Assembly: GCA_046329585.1 (NCBI GenBank)
Contig: JAXLUI010000001.1
Span: 744,001 to 808,000, forward strand
DNA length: 64,000 nucleotides
Origin: DLKC01 sp002478885
GTDB lineage: Bacteria; Bacteroidota; Bacteroidia; Chitinophagales; Chitinophagaceae
Reading direction: 5' to 3'
The number at the start of each line of letters is the position of its first letter. Positions within the stretch are counted from its first letter, which is position 1. Below the pieces are notes generated by a model that saw only the letters and a program-made list of their open reading frames with translations, made no database searches and was not told the origin of the DNA. Position numbers and translations under genes: made by a program. Below are positions 1-7,570 of the stretch, piece by piece.

Positions 1-996
1 GCCATCGCCACTCGCCCACTGTCCATGATACCATGGGCCTTCCACAATCTTGTTAAATGCCTTGCCCGGGTTATTTGCTTCGGCTGCTTTATAAGCATTC
101 CATGCGCCCCAGCAATCTTCTGCATCAAAGAGCCCGCCTACCCACAACATGGCCGGCTGCAGATTTTTGGTGGCGTTGCGCGCATCCCTGGCCTTCCACC
201 ATGCATCATAGTCCGGGTGACTCATCAGGTCTTTCCAGAAAGGCACATCATCGCCAATCCTGCTGCTAAGCCCTTTCAACGAACCAGCTTCCAGGTAAAA
301 CTTATAATTGTCGTGCGTATAGTAATCAAAATCTTTCGGTCCAACCGTTGTTGGTATCGGTCTTGGCTTTCCGAATGAAGAGTAAAAGGCAAATGCATCC
401 ATCTGGAAAAATGCACCGTTGTGATGAAAATCATCACCAATAAACCAGTTGGTCACCGGTGCCTGCGGGCTCACCGCTTTCAACGCCGGGTGATTGCTCG
501 CTGCGGCCATCGTAGAGTAAAACCCCGGGTACGAAATACCATGCACCCCCACATTGCCATTGTTGTTGGGAATATTGTTCACCATCCACTCGATCGCATC
601 ATAGGTATCGCTCGATTCGTCTGTTTGGATGCCTTTTTTATCGGGATTAAAAGGCCGTATATCTTCAAAATTTCCTTCACTCATCCACCGGCCACGCACA
701 TCCTGGATTACCATAATATACCCCTCGCTAAAATATGCCCGCTCATAACCGTTCCACCATTGCTTCCATTTAAGTTCACCGTAAGGCGCACAGGAGTAAG
801 GCGTCCTCGACAACAGGATCGGGTGTTTAACCGAACTATCTTTTGGCATATATACCGACGTAAAAAGTTTCACGCCATCCCGCATGGGGATATACATTTC
901 TTTCTTTACATAATTGTTCACGATCCAGGCACTATCGGCTTGCTGCGCCTGCACATAAAAAGAAACCAGCAAAAGCAGGGTAAGTATTTTCCTCAT
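1..996 (-). CDS. CocE/NonD family secreted hydrolase (5' part, runs off the window)
   Basis: The 332 codons visible encode the N-terminal part of an X-Pro dipeptidyl-peptidase / alpha-amino-acid ester hydrolase type protein, a serine alpha/beta hydrolase of the CocE/NonD family. Residues 1-18 form a signal peptide (MRKILTLLLL...VQA), so the enzyme is exported. The family start YIPMRDGVKL is at about residue 35, the segment VIQDVRGRW at 96-104, and the nucleophile motif GISYPGFY puts the catalytic serine at about residue 155. The catalytic Asp and His lie beyond the left edge. The frame is open to base 1. The gene is read away from the DinB-like gene at 1396. Family assignment is firm; substrate (peptide, beta-lactam-type ester or other ester) cannot be told from this part. 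Confidence 0.9.
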   Translation of the reverse strand, partial: MRKILTLLLLVSFYVQAQQADSAWIVNNYVKKEMYIPMRDGVKLFTSVYMPKDSSVKHPILLSRTPYSCAPYGELKWKQWWNGYERAYFSEGYIMVIQDVRGRWMSEGNFEDIRPFNPDKKGIQTDESSDTYDAIEWMVNNIPNNNGNVGVHGISYPGFYSTMAAASNHPALKAVSPQAPVTNWFIGDDFHHNGAFFQMDAFAFYSSFGKPRPIPTTVGPKDFDYYTHDNYKFYLEAGSLKGLSSRIGDDVPFWKDLMSHPDYDAWWKARDARNATKNLQPAMLWVGGLFDAEDCWGAWNAYKAAEANNPGKAFNKIVEGPWYHGQWASGDG

Positions 997-1395
997 GACA
1001 GATTTTTTGAGTGTATAAAAATACGGGTAAGCGGCTTGGTGTGCGTAGAAATTTAAGAAGAAGATTTGGTAACCGGCTTTGTCTTTCATGGCATCGCCTG
1101 TTGCCACGCTCGGTTCATGGTTCCTCTTTTATGGCAACATTCGGGTAATGCAGAGGCCAGCCAATATACTTGCTATGCTGCAGACCTGCATGGTGAAGCC
1201 GCAAAAAAGTTATGTTGCGCAAGAGTACAATGCAATGATGCTGACTGGAGCAGTTGGGCCAGGCAACAAATCTTAAAATTTCACCTTGCCTTTGTTGTTG
1301 ATGAATAGTTAGAAAGCCCTGGCAGCCTTTAACATCACCAAAGTTTATCATACTTAACTTTGATAAAACAGTATTTAGAAACTAAAAATATCAGC
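997..1395. other. Intergenic region between divergent genes
   Basis: This gap separates the divergent hydrolase and DinB-like genes. Two overlapping short frames on opposite strands (around 1066-1308 and 1115-1351) show no family features or plausible start signals. The only clear signal is the promoter box at 1355-1362. Confidence 0.6.
1355..1362 (+). promoter_or_regulatory. Bacteroidota -7 promoter box for the DinB-like gene
   Basis: TAACTTTG matches the TAnnTTTG consensus read by the Bacteroidota primary sigma factor. It ends 33 nt before the ATG at 1396 and argues against the upstream TTG start at 1360, which would overlap the box. No good TTTG -33 element is seen. Confidence 0.6.
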
Positions 1396-1923
1396 ATGCA
1401 GCAAACAAAATGGTTTGAGCGAAATTTTAATTTTGATACCCTGCAAAACACATTCCCGTCAATCATTGAAAGGCTTGCAGGAACCCCCGCAAGGCTGGAA
1501 GAGAAATTCAGGTTGATCCCTTACGGCGTGCTCACGTTACGACAAAATGATCTTTGGACCATTAAAGAAAACCTTGGCCATCTCTCCGACCTTGAACCAT
1601 TGTGGCAGGGTCGCCTGGAGGATATCTTAAACGGAGAAAAGGAACTCAGGCCTACCGATCTGCAAAACACAAAAACAACACTGGCCAATCACAACGCACT
1701 GCCCTTGGAAACATTGCTTGTACATTTCAGGCAACTAAGAAAGCAAACCGTTGACAAACTTGAACAATTAAACGAACAGCAAATCTTCCTGTCTGCATTG
1801 CATCCGAGGTTGAAAACACCCATGCGCACAATAGACCTTTTTTTGTTTGTGGCGGAACACGACGATCATCACCTCGCGACAATAACGGAATTGGTAAAAA
1901 ATTTTACGGCTATTGCCAAATGA
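1396..1923 (+). CDS. DinB-like (DinB_2/YfiT superfamily) protein
   Basis: The 175-residue product has the length and four-helix pattern of the DinB/YfiT superfamily, whose members bind a divalent metal through three histidines. The likely ligands are His62 (ENLGHLSDLE) and His155 and His159 (EHDDHH). Many members are thiol transferases for bacillithiol or mycothiol, or hydrolases, but the reaction here is not known. I chose the ATG at 1396 because the promoter box at 1355-1362 sits over the alternative TTG start. It is a single-gene unit with no obvious functional link to its neighbours. Confidence 0.85.
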   Translation: MQQTKWFERNFNFDTLQNTFPSIIERLAGTPARLEEKFRLIPYGVLTLRQNDLWTIKENLGHLSDLEPLWQGRLEDILNGEKELRPTDLQNTKTTLANHNALPLETLLVHFRQLRKQTVDKLEQLNEQQIFLSALHPRLKTPMRTIDLFLFVAEHDDHHLATITELVKNFTAIAK

Positions 1924-1965
1924 TCAGCGCTAACAGTTTTATCGCTCCACACTTGACTGGCTGCC

Positions 1966-2012
1966 CAAGAGTGCGACGTAAGGACGGATTGCTGACACTG
2001 ACGGTGCGAAAA
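1966..2012 (+). repeat. Dispersed GTGCGACGCAAC element, diverged copy
   Basis: The core reads GTGCGACGTAAG at 1971-1982, preceded by CAAGA. The right end lacks a clean GCCGGGCC block. It lies between the DinB-like gene and the convergent STAND gene. Confidence 0.5.
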
Positions 2013-2088
2013 AAAATAGCATGGAAAAAGCGTTTAAACGGTTTGCAATCATTTGTTCTACAATTTGAACTGAGAGTATTATTAACAG

Positions 2089-4011
2089 TTAAAACTTCCT
2101 GACAGGACGAACACGATACTTTTCTGATATTAGGTTAATAGTAAGGCCACCACCTTTAAAAAACTGTCTCCATGCATAACCGGTAGAGTTGAACGAGAGA
2201 GTGGAACTCCAATAGTAGTCGGACTCAAAGCCTTTGACTGCTTCTCGGTTTAAATACAGCATTGATATTTCATCATGAGATGGCAAAGACCAATCCCTAT
2301 ATACAACACCATCGACAGTATCAGCATAATTCCTACAAACAATAATGGCACTATCCCATGTGTACTTTCCCGGCAAATCTTTTTCTGCTGCAACCAAGCC
2401 ATGTTCTCGGGTCGAGTCAGAGTAAAAAATGATGCCCCCCTGATATTTCTTTCCAACTCCTTTTTTTTCAAATTCGACAATTCGCTGAAGTGCTTGTTTT
2501 GCGGCATCTCTTTGTTTATTAGCCTCAATTGTTGCACTGTCGGCAACCGTTCTTGCAATGCTGGCAGTAACCGCAAAATACCCGGCAGCAATCAAAGCTA
2601 TAAATGCAAAGGCCAAAATGCCATATGTCCGCCGCAATCGTTTTTGCGTTTTTATCTTTTCCGCTTCTTCCTTTTCAGCTTTTATTTTTTGCAGTCTTAA
2701 CTCCTCCTGCCTTTGAGCTTCCTGCTCTTTCTGTTCGCGTTCCTGTTTGGCCTTCAATATAGGTGCTACGAGGGTATCGTGACTTATTTCAATGGAGCCG
2801 CTCTGATCCCTCCTGATGATATGTGTGTTGATTAGATATTCAATTAACTGGGGGGTCATCCCTTTCTTTTCAAAATCCTTTAGCAGCGAGATAACGGGCA
2901 TTGAGACTCTTGTATGCTCAACGATCAGCTTATCTTCCATCATCAGCCTGGCAGGCAGTTGTTGCTCAGGCCGAAGCTTGCTTATTATATTATTGTATTG
3001 ATCTTCAAAAATATGCTTTATGTCTCCAAGGTCCTGTTTTGTAATTTCCTTTAGCTTATTTTCAATCACTAGGTTTTCAGCATATTTGCAAACAATTTGT
3101 AGCTGAAAAGTTTCAATCTCAGGTTTCTCCGCAGTAAAATCTGTTTTGGCAGAATCTACAGCGCCGGTTAAGCTGTAAAGAATATGGTTTAATGCATCTT
3201 CAGTGTACGCAAAAGGGGCAGATTCAAAGTTACTGCCGGTTAATTGTGCCGGAAATAAAATGGCCTTTTTGGCCTGTTCCCGGCTTAGTGGCTTTAGCTC
3301 GTAACAATATTTTAAAACAGTGGGAAAAGTATCTGTGAGGCTGTTCAATAAACTCAATTTATCGCTCCTTATCGCAAAAAGGATTTTTATGTCTAGCCTG
3401 GCAAAAATCAGCTCTGTTTCTTCTTTACTAAAATAATTTGGGTCAGTTTTTCGCTTTTCGCTGATAAAGTCCCGCAATTGTTGCGGCACCTTTGTATACA
3501 TTAACTCAGAGAGTTCCTTTTTAAACCGGTCAATAGCACTCTGCGGGTAAGTAAAAAGTTCTTCGAACTGATCAAAGATCAAAACAAAAGAATTCTTTCC
3601 GGGATCATTTGTCTGCAGCTTCTTATACTTATACCAAAGAGCATGCTGTTCAGACTGCAGTTGGGAAATCAATTTTTCAAACAGGCCATTTTGTTTTTGA
3701 TCCGTTTTGTTCAGTATTTCTTCCTCGAGTCTTTCCAAAGGGAAAACCCTTGTTTCTTTTGTATATGCACCAAACCTGATGAATAAAGGCGTTGCCTTAT
3801 TTTCATCTGTAATTTTTTTGGAGAGACCTGCATTAAGCAATGAACTTTTTCCCAACCCTGAACGGCTGAACAATACAACAGGGTTTTCCAGGAAAACAAA
3901 ATCAAAAAGATTCTTTATATCCTCATCCCTGCCTTTAAACAATGTATAATCAGTTGTCTCAAAAGGTTTGGTCCCGGGATAACGGTATAATTTTTTTTGT
4001 TCGGCTGCCAT
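2089..4011 (-). CDS. STAND-type NTPase with a transmembrane segment and C-terminal DUF1566 (Lcl-type) domain
   Basis: A 640-residue protein. Residues about 25-420 resemble the novel-STAND (nSTAND1) ATPase module: P-loop SRSGLGKSS at 49-57, with the usual first glycine replaced by serine; Walker B-like FVLIFDQFEEL at 142-152; and the closing motif IEISHDTLV at 407-415. A charged coiled coil covers 420-460, a single membrane helix about 462-484, and residues 520-640 match DUF1566/Lcl C-terminal (DWSLPSHDEI, YYWSST, YRVRPVRKF). STAND NTPases act as ligand-triggered switches in signalling and immunity. The start lies 6 bp after the SIR2-like-TIR gene, so the two are almost surely cotranscribed. 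Its bases are visibly richer in A+T than neighbouring genes. The trigger is unknown; an N-in topology would put DUF1566 outside the cytoplasm. Confidence 0.85.
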   Translation of the reverse strand: MAAEQKKLYRYPGTKPFETTDYTLFKGRDEDIKNLFDFVFLENPVVLFSRSGLGKSSLLNAGLSKKITDENKATPLFIRFGAYTKETRVFPLERLEEEILNKTDQKQNGLFEKLISQLQSEQHALWYKYKKLQTNDPGKNSFVLIFDQFEELFTYPQSAIDRFKKELSELMYTKVPQQLRDFISEKRKTDPNYFSKEETELIFARLDIKILFAIRSDKLSLLNSLTDTFPTVLKYCYELKPLSREQAKKAILFPAQLTGSNFESAPFAYTEDALNHILYSLTGAVDSAKTDFTAEKPEIETFQLQIVCKYAENLVIENKLKEITKQDLGDIKHIFEDQYNNIISKLRPEQQLPARLMMEDKLIVEHTRVSMPVISLLKDFEKKGMTPQLIEYLINTHIIRRDQSGSIEISHDTLVAPILKAKQEREQKEQEAQRQEELRLQKIKAEKEEAEKIKTQKRLRRTYGILAFAFIALIAAGYFAVTASIARTVADSATIEANKQRDAAKQALQRIVEFEKKGVGKKYQGGIIFYSDSTREHGLVAAEKDLPGKYTWDSAIIVCRNYADTVDGVVYRDWSLPSHDEISMLYLNREAVKGFESDYYWSSTLSFNSTGYAWRQFFKGGGLTINLISEKYRVRPVRKF

Positions 4012-4017
4012 TGATAA

Positions 4018-5436
4018 TTATTTTGATTTGTCCTTTTGCATTTGCTGCTCTAATGCATTCATCAATTGTGAAAAATTACTTCCCTTATGCATAGCAGGCG
4101 TTAGTGTATTCATATTGGAAAGCATTTTGGTAATCTCATCTATTATGCGCCTGAAATCATCATAATTGTTCAGGTCGCCTAGTAGTTCCCCCGTATAGGA
4201 TTTGTCTTCAATCTCGTTGTATTTTTTCTGGAGTGCAGCCTTTTCATTTTGCCAGAATATATTGTAGTCTGCCCGGGTCAAAGGGTCGTAGATCTTAGCA
4301 TCTTCCAGCACGATCGGGAATATCCTTGTTTGAATATCCTTGTTTTTATTGATCGACTGCATTTCATACATACAGTTTTTAGATTTAAGGTATTTGTCGC
4401 TAATCACAACGATAACGTATGCACCAGTGCCTATCAGGTCCATAAATTTCCCGATATCACCCTTGTAGCCAAGATCTATTTTGTCTTTTATAAGTTTGTA
4501 ACCTTTTTCTGTAAGTGTAGCATACAGGTCATCAACAACCTCTTCTTTTTCTTCCCCGCTGTTCCCCCATGCATAGCTGATATAAACTGCGGGCATTTCC
4601 GAAATAAGTGTTGCTGTTTTGCTTCTTAGTTTTCCAAGCTCTTTGCATTTGTTGTAAATAGCATCAATGATCGCCGGCTCATCTTCATCTATAAACTTTA
4701 CATTAAACTCTTCGGTATAGAAATTCCTGATAAGGTCTATCTGTATACTTTTATCTTTTTTTGACCCATACTTACTTTTTATCTTATGCAGTTTAAGGAG
4801 GCGAAGTAATAATTTGAAATACCATTTTTCAAACCGGAAACCGATAAAAAGTATAAAATTCTTTTCATCCTGCAGTATACTTTTTAGAGTGCCCGGCAGA
4901 TCCTGCTTGCTGAAAATTGATTCAAGATATTCGAAGAGCTGATCGTAAGTATAAACAAGTGATTCTGTTTTATCCATATCACCAAAAATGTTATAGAGCA
5001 AAGGTTTCTCCCTTCCCGGCCTCTCCAAATCTCGGAATGCTTCCCTTGGATTTGGGCTGTAAAAGGCATAAGAATGATCATAGTTTTTCTTTATAAAAAG
5101 GTCATTAAGTAACCGGTCCGGAGAAATGGAAATAATAACGTGAAATGGTATCTCGACTATCTTCTTTTGTATTTCACTCGGTTCCATTTTTCTAAAAAAA
5201 TCACGTACGCAATCCAGCGCCGCATTTTCATCATCTTCATCATTGAACTGGAAAAACTCATCATCGGAAAAATAATTTTTTATAACACTTGTCCCTAAAG
5301 AATTTTCTATTTCTTTTTTTATTTCCGCGTTCACTGTTGTTTTGCTGTTGGTCAAAGCAATATCAGGCCCAAGAATCAAAATGCAATTTTCATTAATAAT
5401 AGGGGTTGTAATTCGTTTAAGCGTTTGCTCATCCAT
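4018..5436 (-). CDS. SIR2-like-TIR fusion protein (predicted NADase effector)
   Basis: A 472-residue cytosolic protein. Residues about 15-265 follow the SIR2-like (SIR2_2) pattern: CILILGPDIAL at 18-28, a strand ending ISISPDRLL at 102-110, YNIFGDMD at 148-155, and FILFIGFRFEKWYFKLL at 194-210. The usual catalytic Asn (TNYD motif) is Ser and the His (LHG motif) is Phe, so this domain is probably not catalytic. Residues about 283-440 form a TIR domain (AVYISYAWG at 283-291; SDKYLKSKNCMYEMQ at 346-360) that keeps the Glu358 expected of TIR NADases. The gene leads a two-gene unit with the STAND NTPase. By analogy with bacterial TIR and SIR2 defence proteins it could deplete NAD or make a cyclic ADP-ribose signal. 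That role is inferred. Confidence 0.85.
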   Translation of the reverse strand: MDEQTLKRITTPIINENCILILGPDIALTNSKTTVNAEIKKEIENSLGTSVIKNYFSDDEFFQFNDEDDENAALDCVRDFFRKMEPSEIQKKIVEIPFHVIISISPDRLLNDLFIKKNYDHSYAFYSPNPREAFRDLERPGREKPLLYNIFGDMDKTESLVYTYDQLFEYLESIFSKQDLPGTLKSILQDEKNFILFIGFRFEKWYFKLLLRLLKLHKIKSKYGSKKDKSIQIDLIRNFYTEEFNVKFIDEDEPAIIDAIYNKCKELGKLRSKTATLISEMPAVYISYAWGNSGEEKEEVVDDLYATLTEKGYKLIKDKIDLGYKGDIGKFMDLIGTGAYVIVVISDKYLKSKNCMYEMQSINKNKDIQTRIFPIVLEDAKIYDPLTRADYNIFWQNEKAALQKKYNEIEDKSYTGELLGDLNNYDDFRRIIDEITKMLSNMNTLTPAMHKGSNFSQLMNALEQQMQKDKSK

Positions 5437-5774
5437 ATTGGTGCAGTTTAATTATTGGTGTAGAATTGCTTTTTTGAAAACCGAATCGCGGCTCTTAATT
5501 TCGTGAAAGATAAATAATCATTCATTAATCTCATGTTACTTTCGAACCCTTCTTTCGGGAGTTTTTCCTGGGGTCGAATGTCAAGGCAGATTTATGTATT
5601 GGTTTTGTTGCAATAGCCAAAAACCTGAAAATTGATCATGATAACTCCTCTTCAAGCAATGAAATTAATACAATAAGTGTCCTTCGCTAAAGTTACCGCA
5701 CTAAAAGAGTATAACCCAACCGCGATGCCATGAAAAACAAAAGCCGGGGCCATAAAAAAATAGGATCGTTGAAA
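5437..5774. other. Intergenic region upstream of the SIR2-like-TIR gene
   Basis: A+T-rich leader region. A near-consensus -7 box for the minus strand (TATCTTTC) lies at 5503-5510, about 65 nt before the gene start. A copy of the dispersed GCCGGGGCC module is at 5721-5757. No coding frame is convincing. Confidence 0.5.
5721..5757 (+). repeat. Dispersed element, CGCGATGCC variant with GCCGGGGCC module
   Basis: Contains CGCGATGCCAT and then AACAAAAGCCGGGGCCATAA at 5736-5755. The same 20-mer recurs at 12581-12600, where it follows the GTGCGACGCAA core, so the two core types share one right-hand module. Confidence 0.6.
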
Positions 5775-7415
5775 TTACTTCAGCAACTGCGCTGTGATGG
5801 CCTCCATGAAATTGGGGTTCTTGGTTATATCAACAAAGTTGATGCTGTTGTACGCTTCGGGCACCGCGCTAAAAGAAAAGGCAATGGCCTCAATGGATAT
5901 CAGCTTTTCCACCCAGCGTTTGATGGCGCAATCGAGTTCGTTTTTGCAATGATTTTTCTTGTAATAATCTTCTGATATAACAGGAATAAAACATTTTGCA
6001 TCCACAATGGCCCACATGTATTTCGCGGTGAAAGCTTCGCCAATACCGATACTCTTTACATCGAAGAAAATATTCAGTTTGTCTCCGTTGGGTTTTCGCA
6101 GGGCAGCCAACGGTTCATATACATTTTTCATCACCCACTCTCCCTGCGCCCGGGAATAGCTGATAAATACATCATATTTCTCAGAACCCTCCGCAACGCC
6201 CGTTACAAGGAATTTGTGCGCAAACCGCCATGATAAAATGCAGGCGACAGCAATCGCGGCTATCGTTTGCCCGGCGGGAATAACGGCTTTAAAATTCAAC
6301 ATAAGCCGGTAGTAGATATACAGGCAGAGTAACCCGGCGATAAATGATAATATACCAATGACCGAAGGGCTCGTCTGTAATGCTTTCACGTATTTAAAAA
6401 GCAGCGCATACACAAAGACTGACAGTAAAGAAAAAGCGATCATCTGGCCGATGATGAGGTAAAGGTTTTCAATCGGCAGAAAAAGCCGGTCGAAGTTGTC
6501 AAGCAGGTCACTCAAAGCCCAGGTCACGAGGTAAGGGCCGGGCATATTGCCATTACCAATATCGATCACATCGTTTTTTGCATCCCCCGCTACGATGATT
6601 TTTTTGTCCATATCAATGGCTGAACTGTCGCCCGCCGGTGGCAGGAACGTACCCGTTTGCAGCACGCTGTCTGCAATAAACGTGTAAGTGCGTTTTTGCA
6701 TCTCACTTATGCTGCCGTAAGGAATGATGGCACCCCGGCGCTGCACTTCTCTTCCCAGGGTTTTGGAATCGTTAAGATCATGCGCAACCCTGAACGGCAG
6801 GGAGGGTATTTCGGTAACCGTTCCGTCGGCTGCTGTTAAAGCAATACTGTTTTCGTAGCTGGCCATGGTCTGTTCTGCATAGAATAAGGTATGGCACCTG
6901 CCTAACGAGCCGGTATCCGGACCAGCCAGGTCGTAGTCATACACATCGGTTGCATGCCTTGCTTCTATTTCATTAAAATCGATGCTGCTGAGGTCTACGC
7001 TTTCATGCGCAGCATTAACATTATAAGAAGCATACACAGGAACATGAAGCGTCTTCAGTTGCTGCAATGCGGCCTCGAGGCCAACCATTTCCGTAATATC
7101 GCTGCTTATCCAAAAATCGAGTACCACACCCTTTGGCCCATTGTTTACCCTCGTTTGCTCAGCAATAGTATTCAGCAGTTTGATAATACTTTGCCGGTAT
7201 AGAGTAAAAGACTGGCATTCGCTTGTTGCAGTCGGATGATTATCGAGTTGAACAAATACAAGCTCCTTATTTACGATCTCGTCTTTGCCGTTGTTTTTAT
7301 TCGCCTGGCCTACGAGATAATGATCAAAATCCCTGAAGTTAACAAGTAAGATTACCACGACCGATACAACGAGGAAAGTAAGCAGGTAAACGGTCAGTCT
7401 TTTAAAATTTACCAT
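5775..7415 (-). CDS. CHASE2-TIR membrane protein
   Basis: A 546-residue protein. An N-terminal membrane helix (about 9-26) is followed by a roughly 280-residue extracytoplasmic CHASE2-type sensor, ending in the typical KKIIVAGD...MPGPYLVTWALSDLL stretch (about 270-305). Three membrane helices lie at about 318-340, 350-370 and 378-395. A cytosolic TIR domain fills 413-543: YDVFISYSR, then VISEDYYKKNHCKNELDCA, with the expected catalytic Glu at about 493. CHASE2 usually feeds histidine kinases, Ser/Thr kinases or nucleotide cyclases, so TIR output is unusual. I chose the ATG at 7415 over a GTG two codons upstream. The FecR-TPR gene lies 155 bp upstream on the same strand. A role in sensing an envelope signal and altering NAD metabolism is inference. 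Confidence 0.85.
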   Translation of the reverse strand: MVNFKRLTVYLLTFLVVSVVVILLVNFRDFDHYLVGQANKNNGKDEIVNKELVFVQLDNHPTATSECQSFTLYRQSIIKLLNTIAEQTRVNNGPKGVVLDFWISSDITEMVGLEAALQQLKTLHVPVYASYNVNAAHESVDLSSIDFNEIEARHATDVYDYDLAGPDTGSLGRCHTLFYAEQTMASYENSIALTAADGTVTEIPSLPFRVAHDLNDSKTLGREVQRRGAIIPYGSISEMQKRTYTFIADSVLQTGTFLPPAGDSSAIDMDKKIIVAGDAKNDVIDIGNGNMPGPYLVTWALSDLLDNFDRLFLPIENLYLIIGQMIAFSLLSVFVYALLFKYVKALQTSPSVIGILSFIAGLLCLYIYYRLMLNFKAVIPAGQTIAAIAVACILSWRFAHKFLVTGVAEGSEKYDVFISYSRAQGEWVMKNVYEPLAALRKPNGDKLNIFFDVKSIGIGEAFTAKYMWAIVDAKCFIPVISEDYYKKNHCKNELDCAIKRWVEKLISIEAIAFSFSAVPEAYNSINFVDITKNPNFMEAITAQLLK

Positions 7416-7507
7416 AGACACTTGTTAATAAAGAAAGCAGAATGTGCGGTTTATAGATTGATAGGCCTGACATTTTAACCATTATGGAACACCTGTTGCT
7501 TAATAGG

Positions 7508-7533
7508 CGGGCTTATCCGGCATCGAACACTTC
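7508..7533 (-). repeat. Dispersed element, GCTTATCCGGCATCG variant
   Basis: GGCTTATCCGGCATCGAACACTTC is closely matched at 47070-47091. It lies in the 155 bp gap between the FecR-TPR and CHASE2-TIR genes. Confidence 0.5.
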
Positions 7534-7570
7534 AGCAGTAGTAACGTCGCGGCGCACACGTCAAGTATGT

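Noticed and set aside
421..1056. Plus-strand frame of 211 codons
   Set aside because: It is antisense to the CocE/NonD hydrolase, whose signal peptide and GISYPGFY motif are clear.
2275..2700. Plus-strand frame of 141 codons inside the STAND gene
   Set aside because: It is antisense to a gene with clear P-loop and DUF1566 motifs and has no features of its own.
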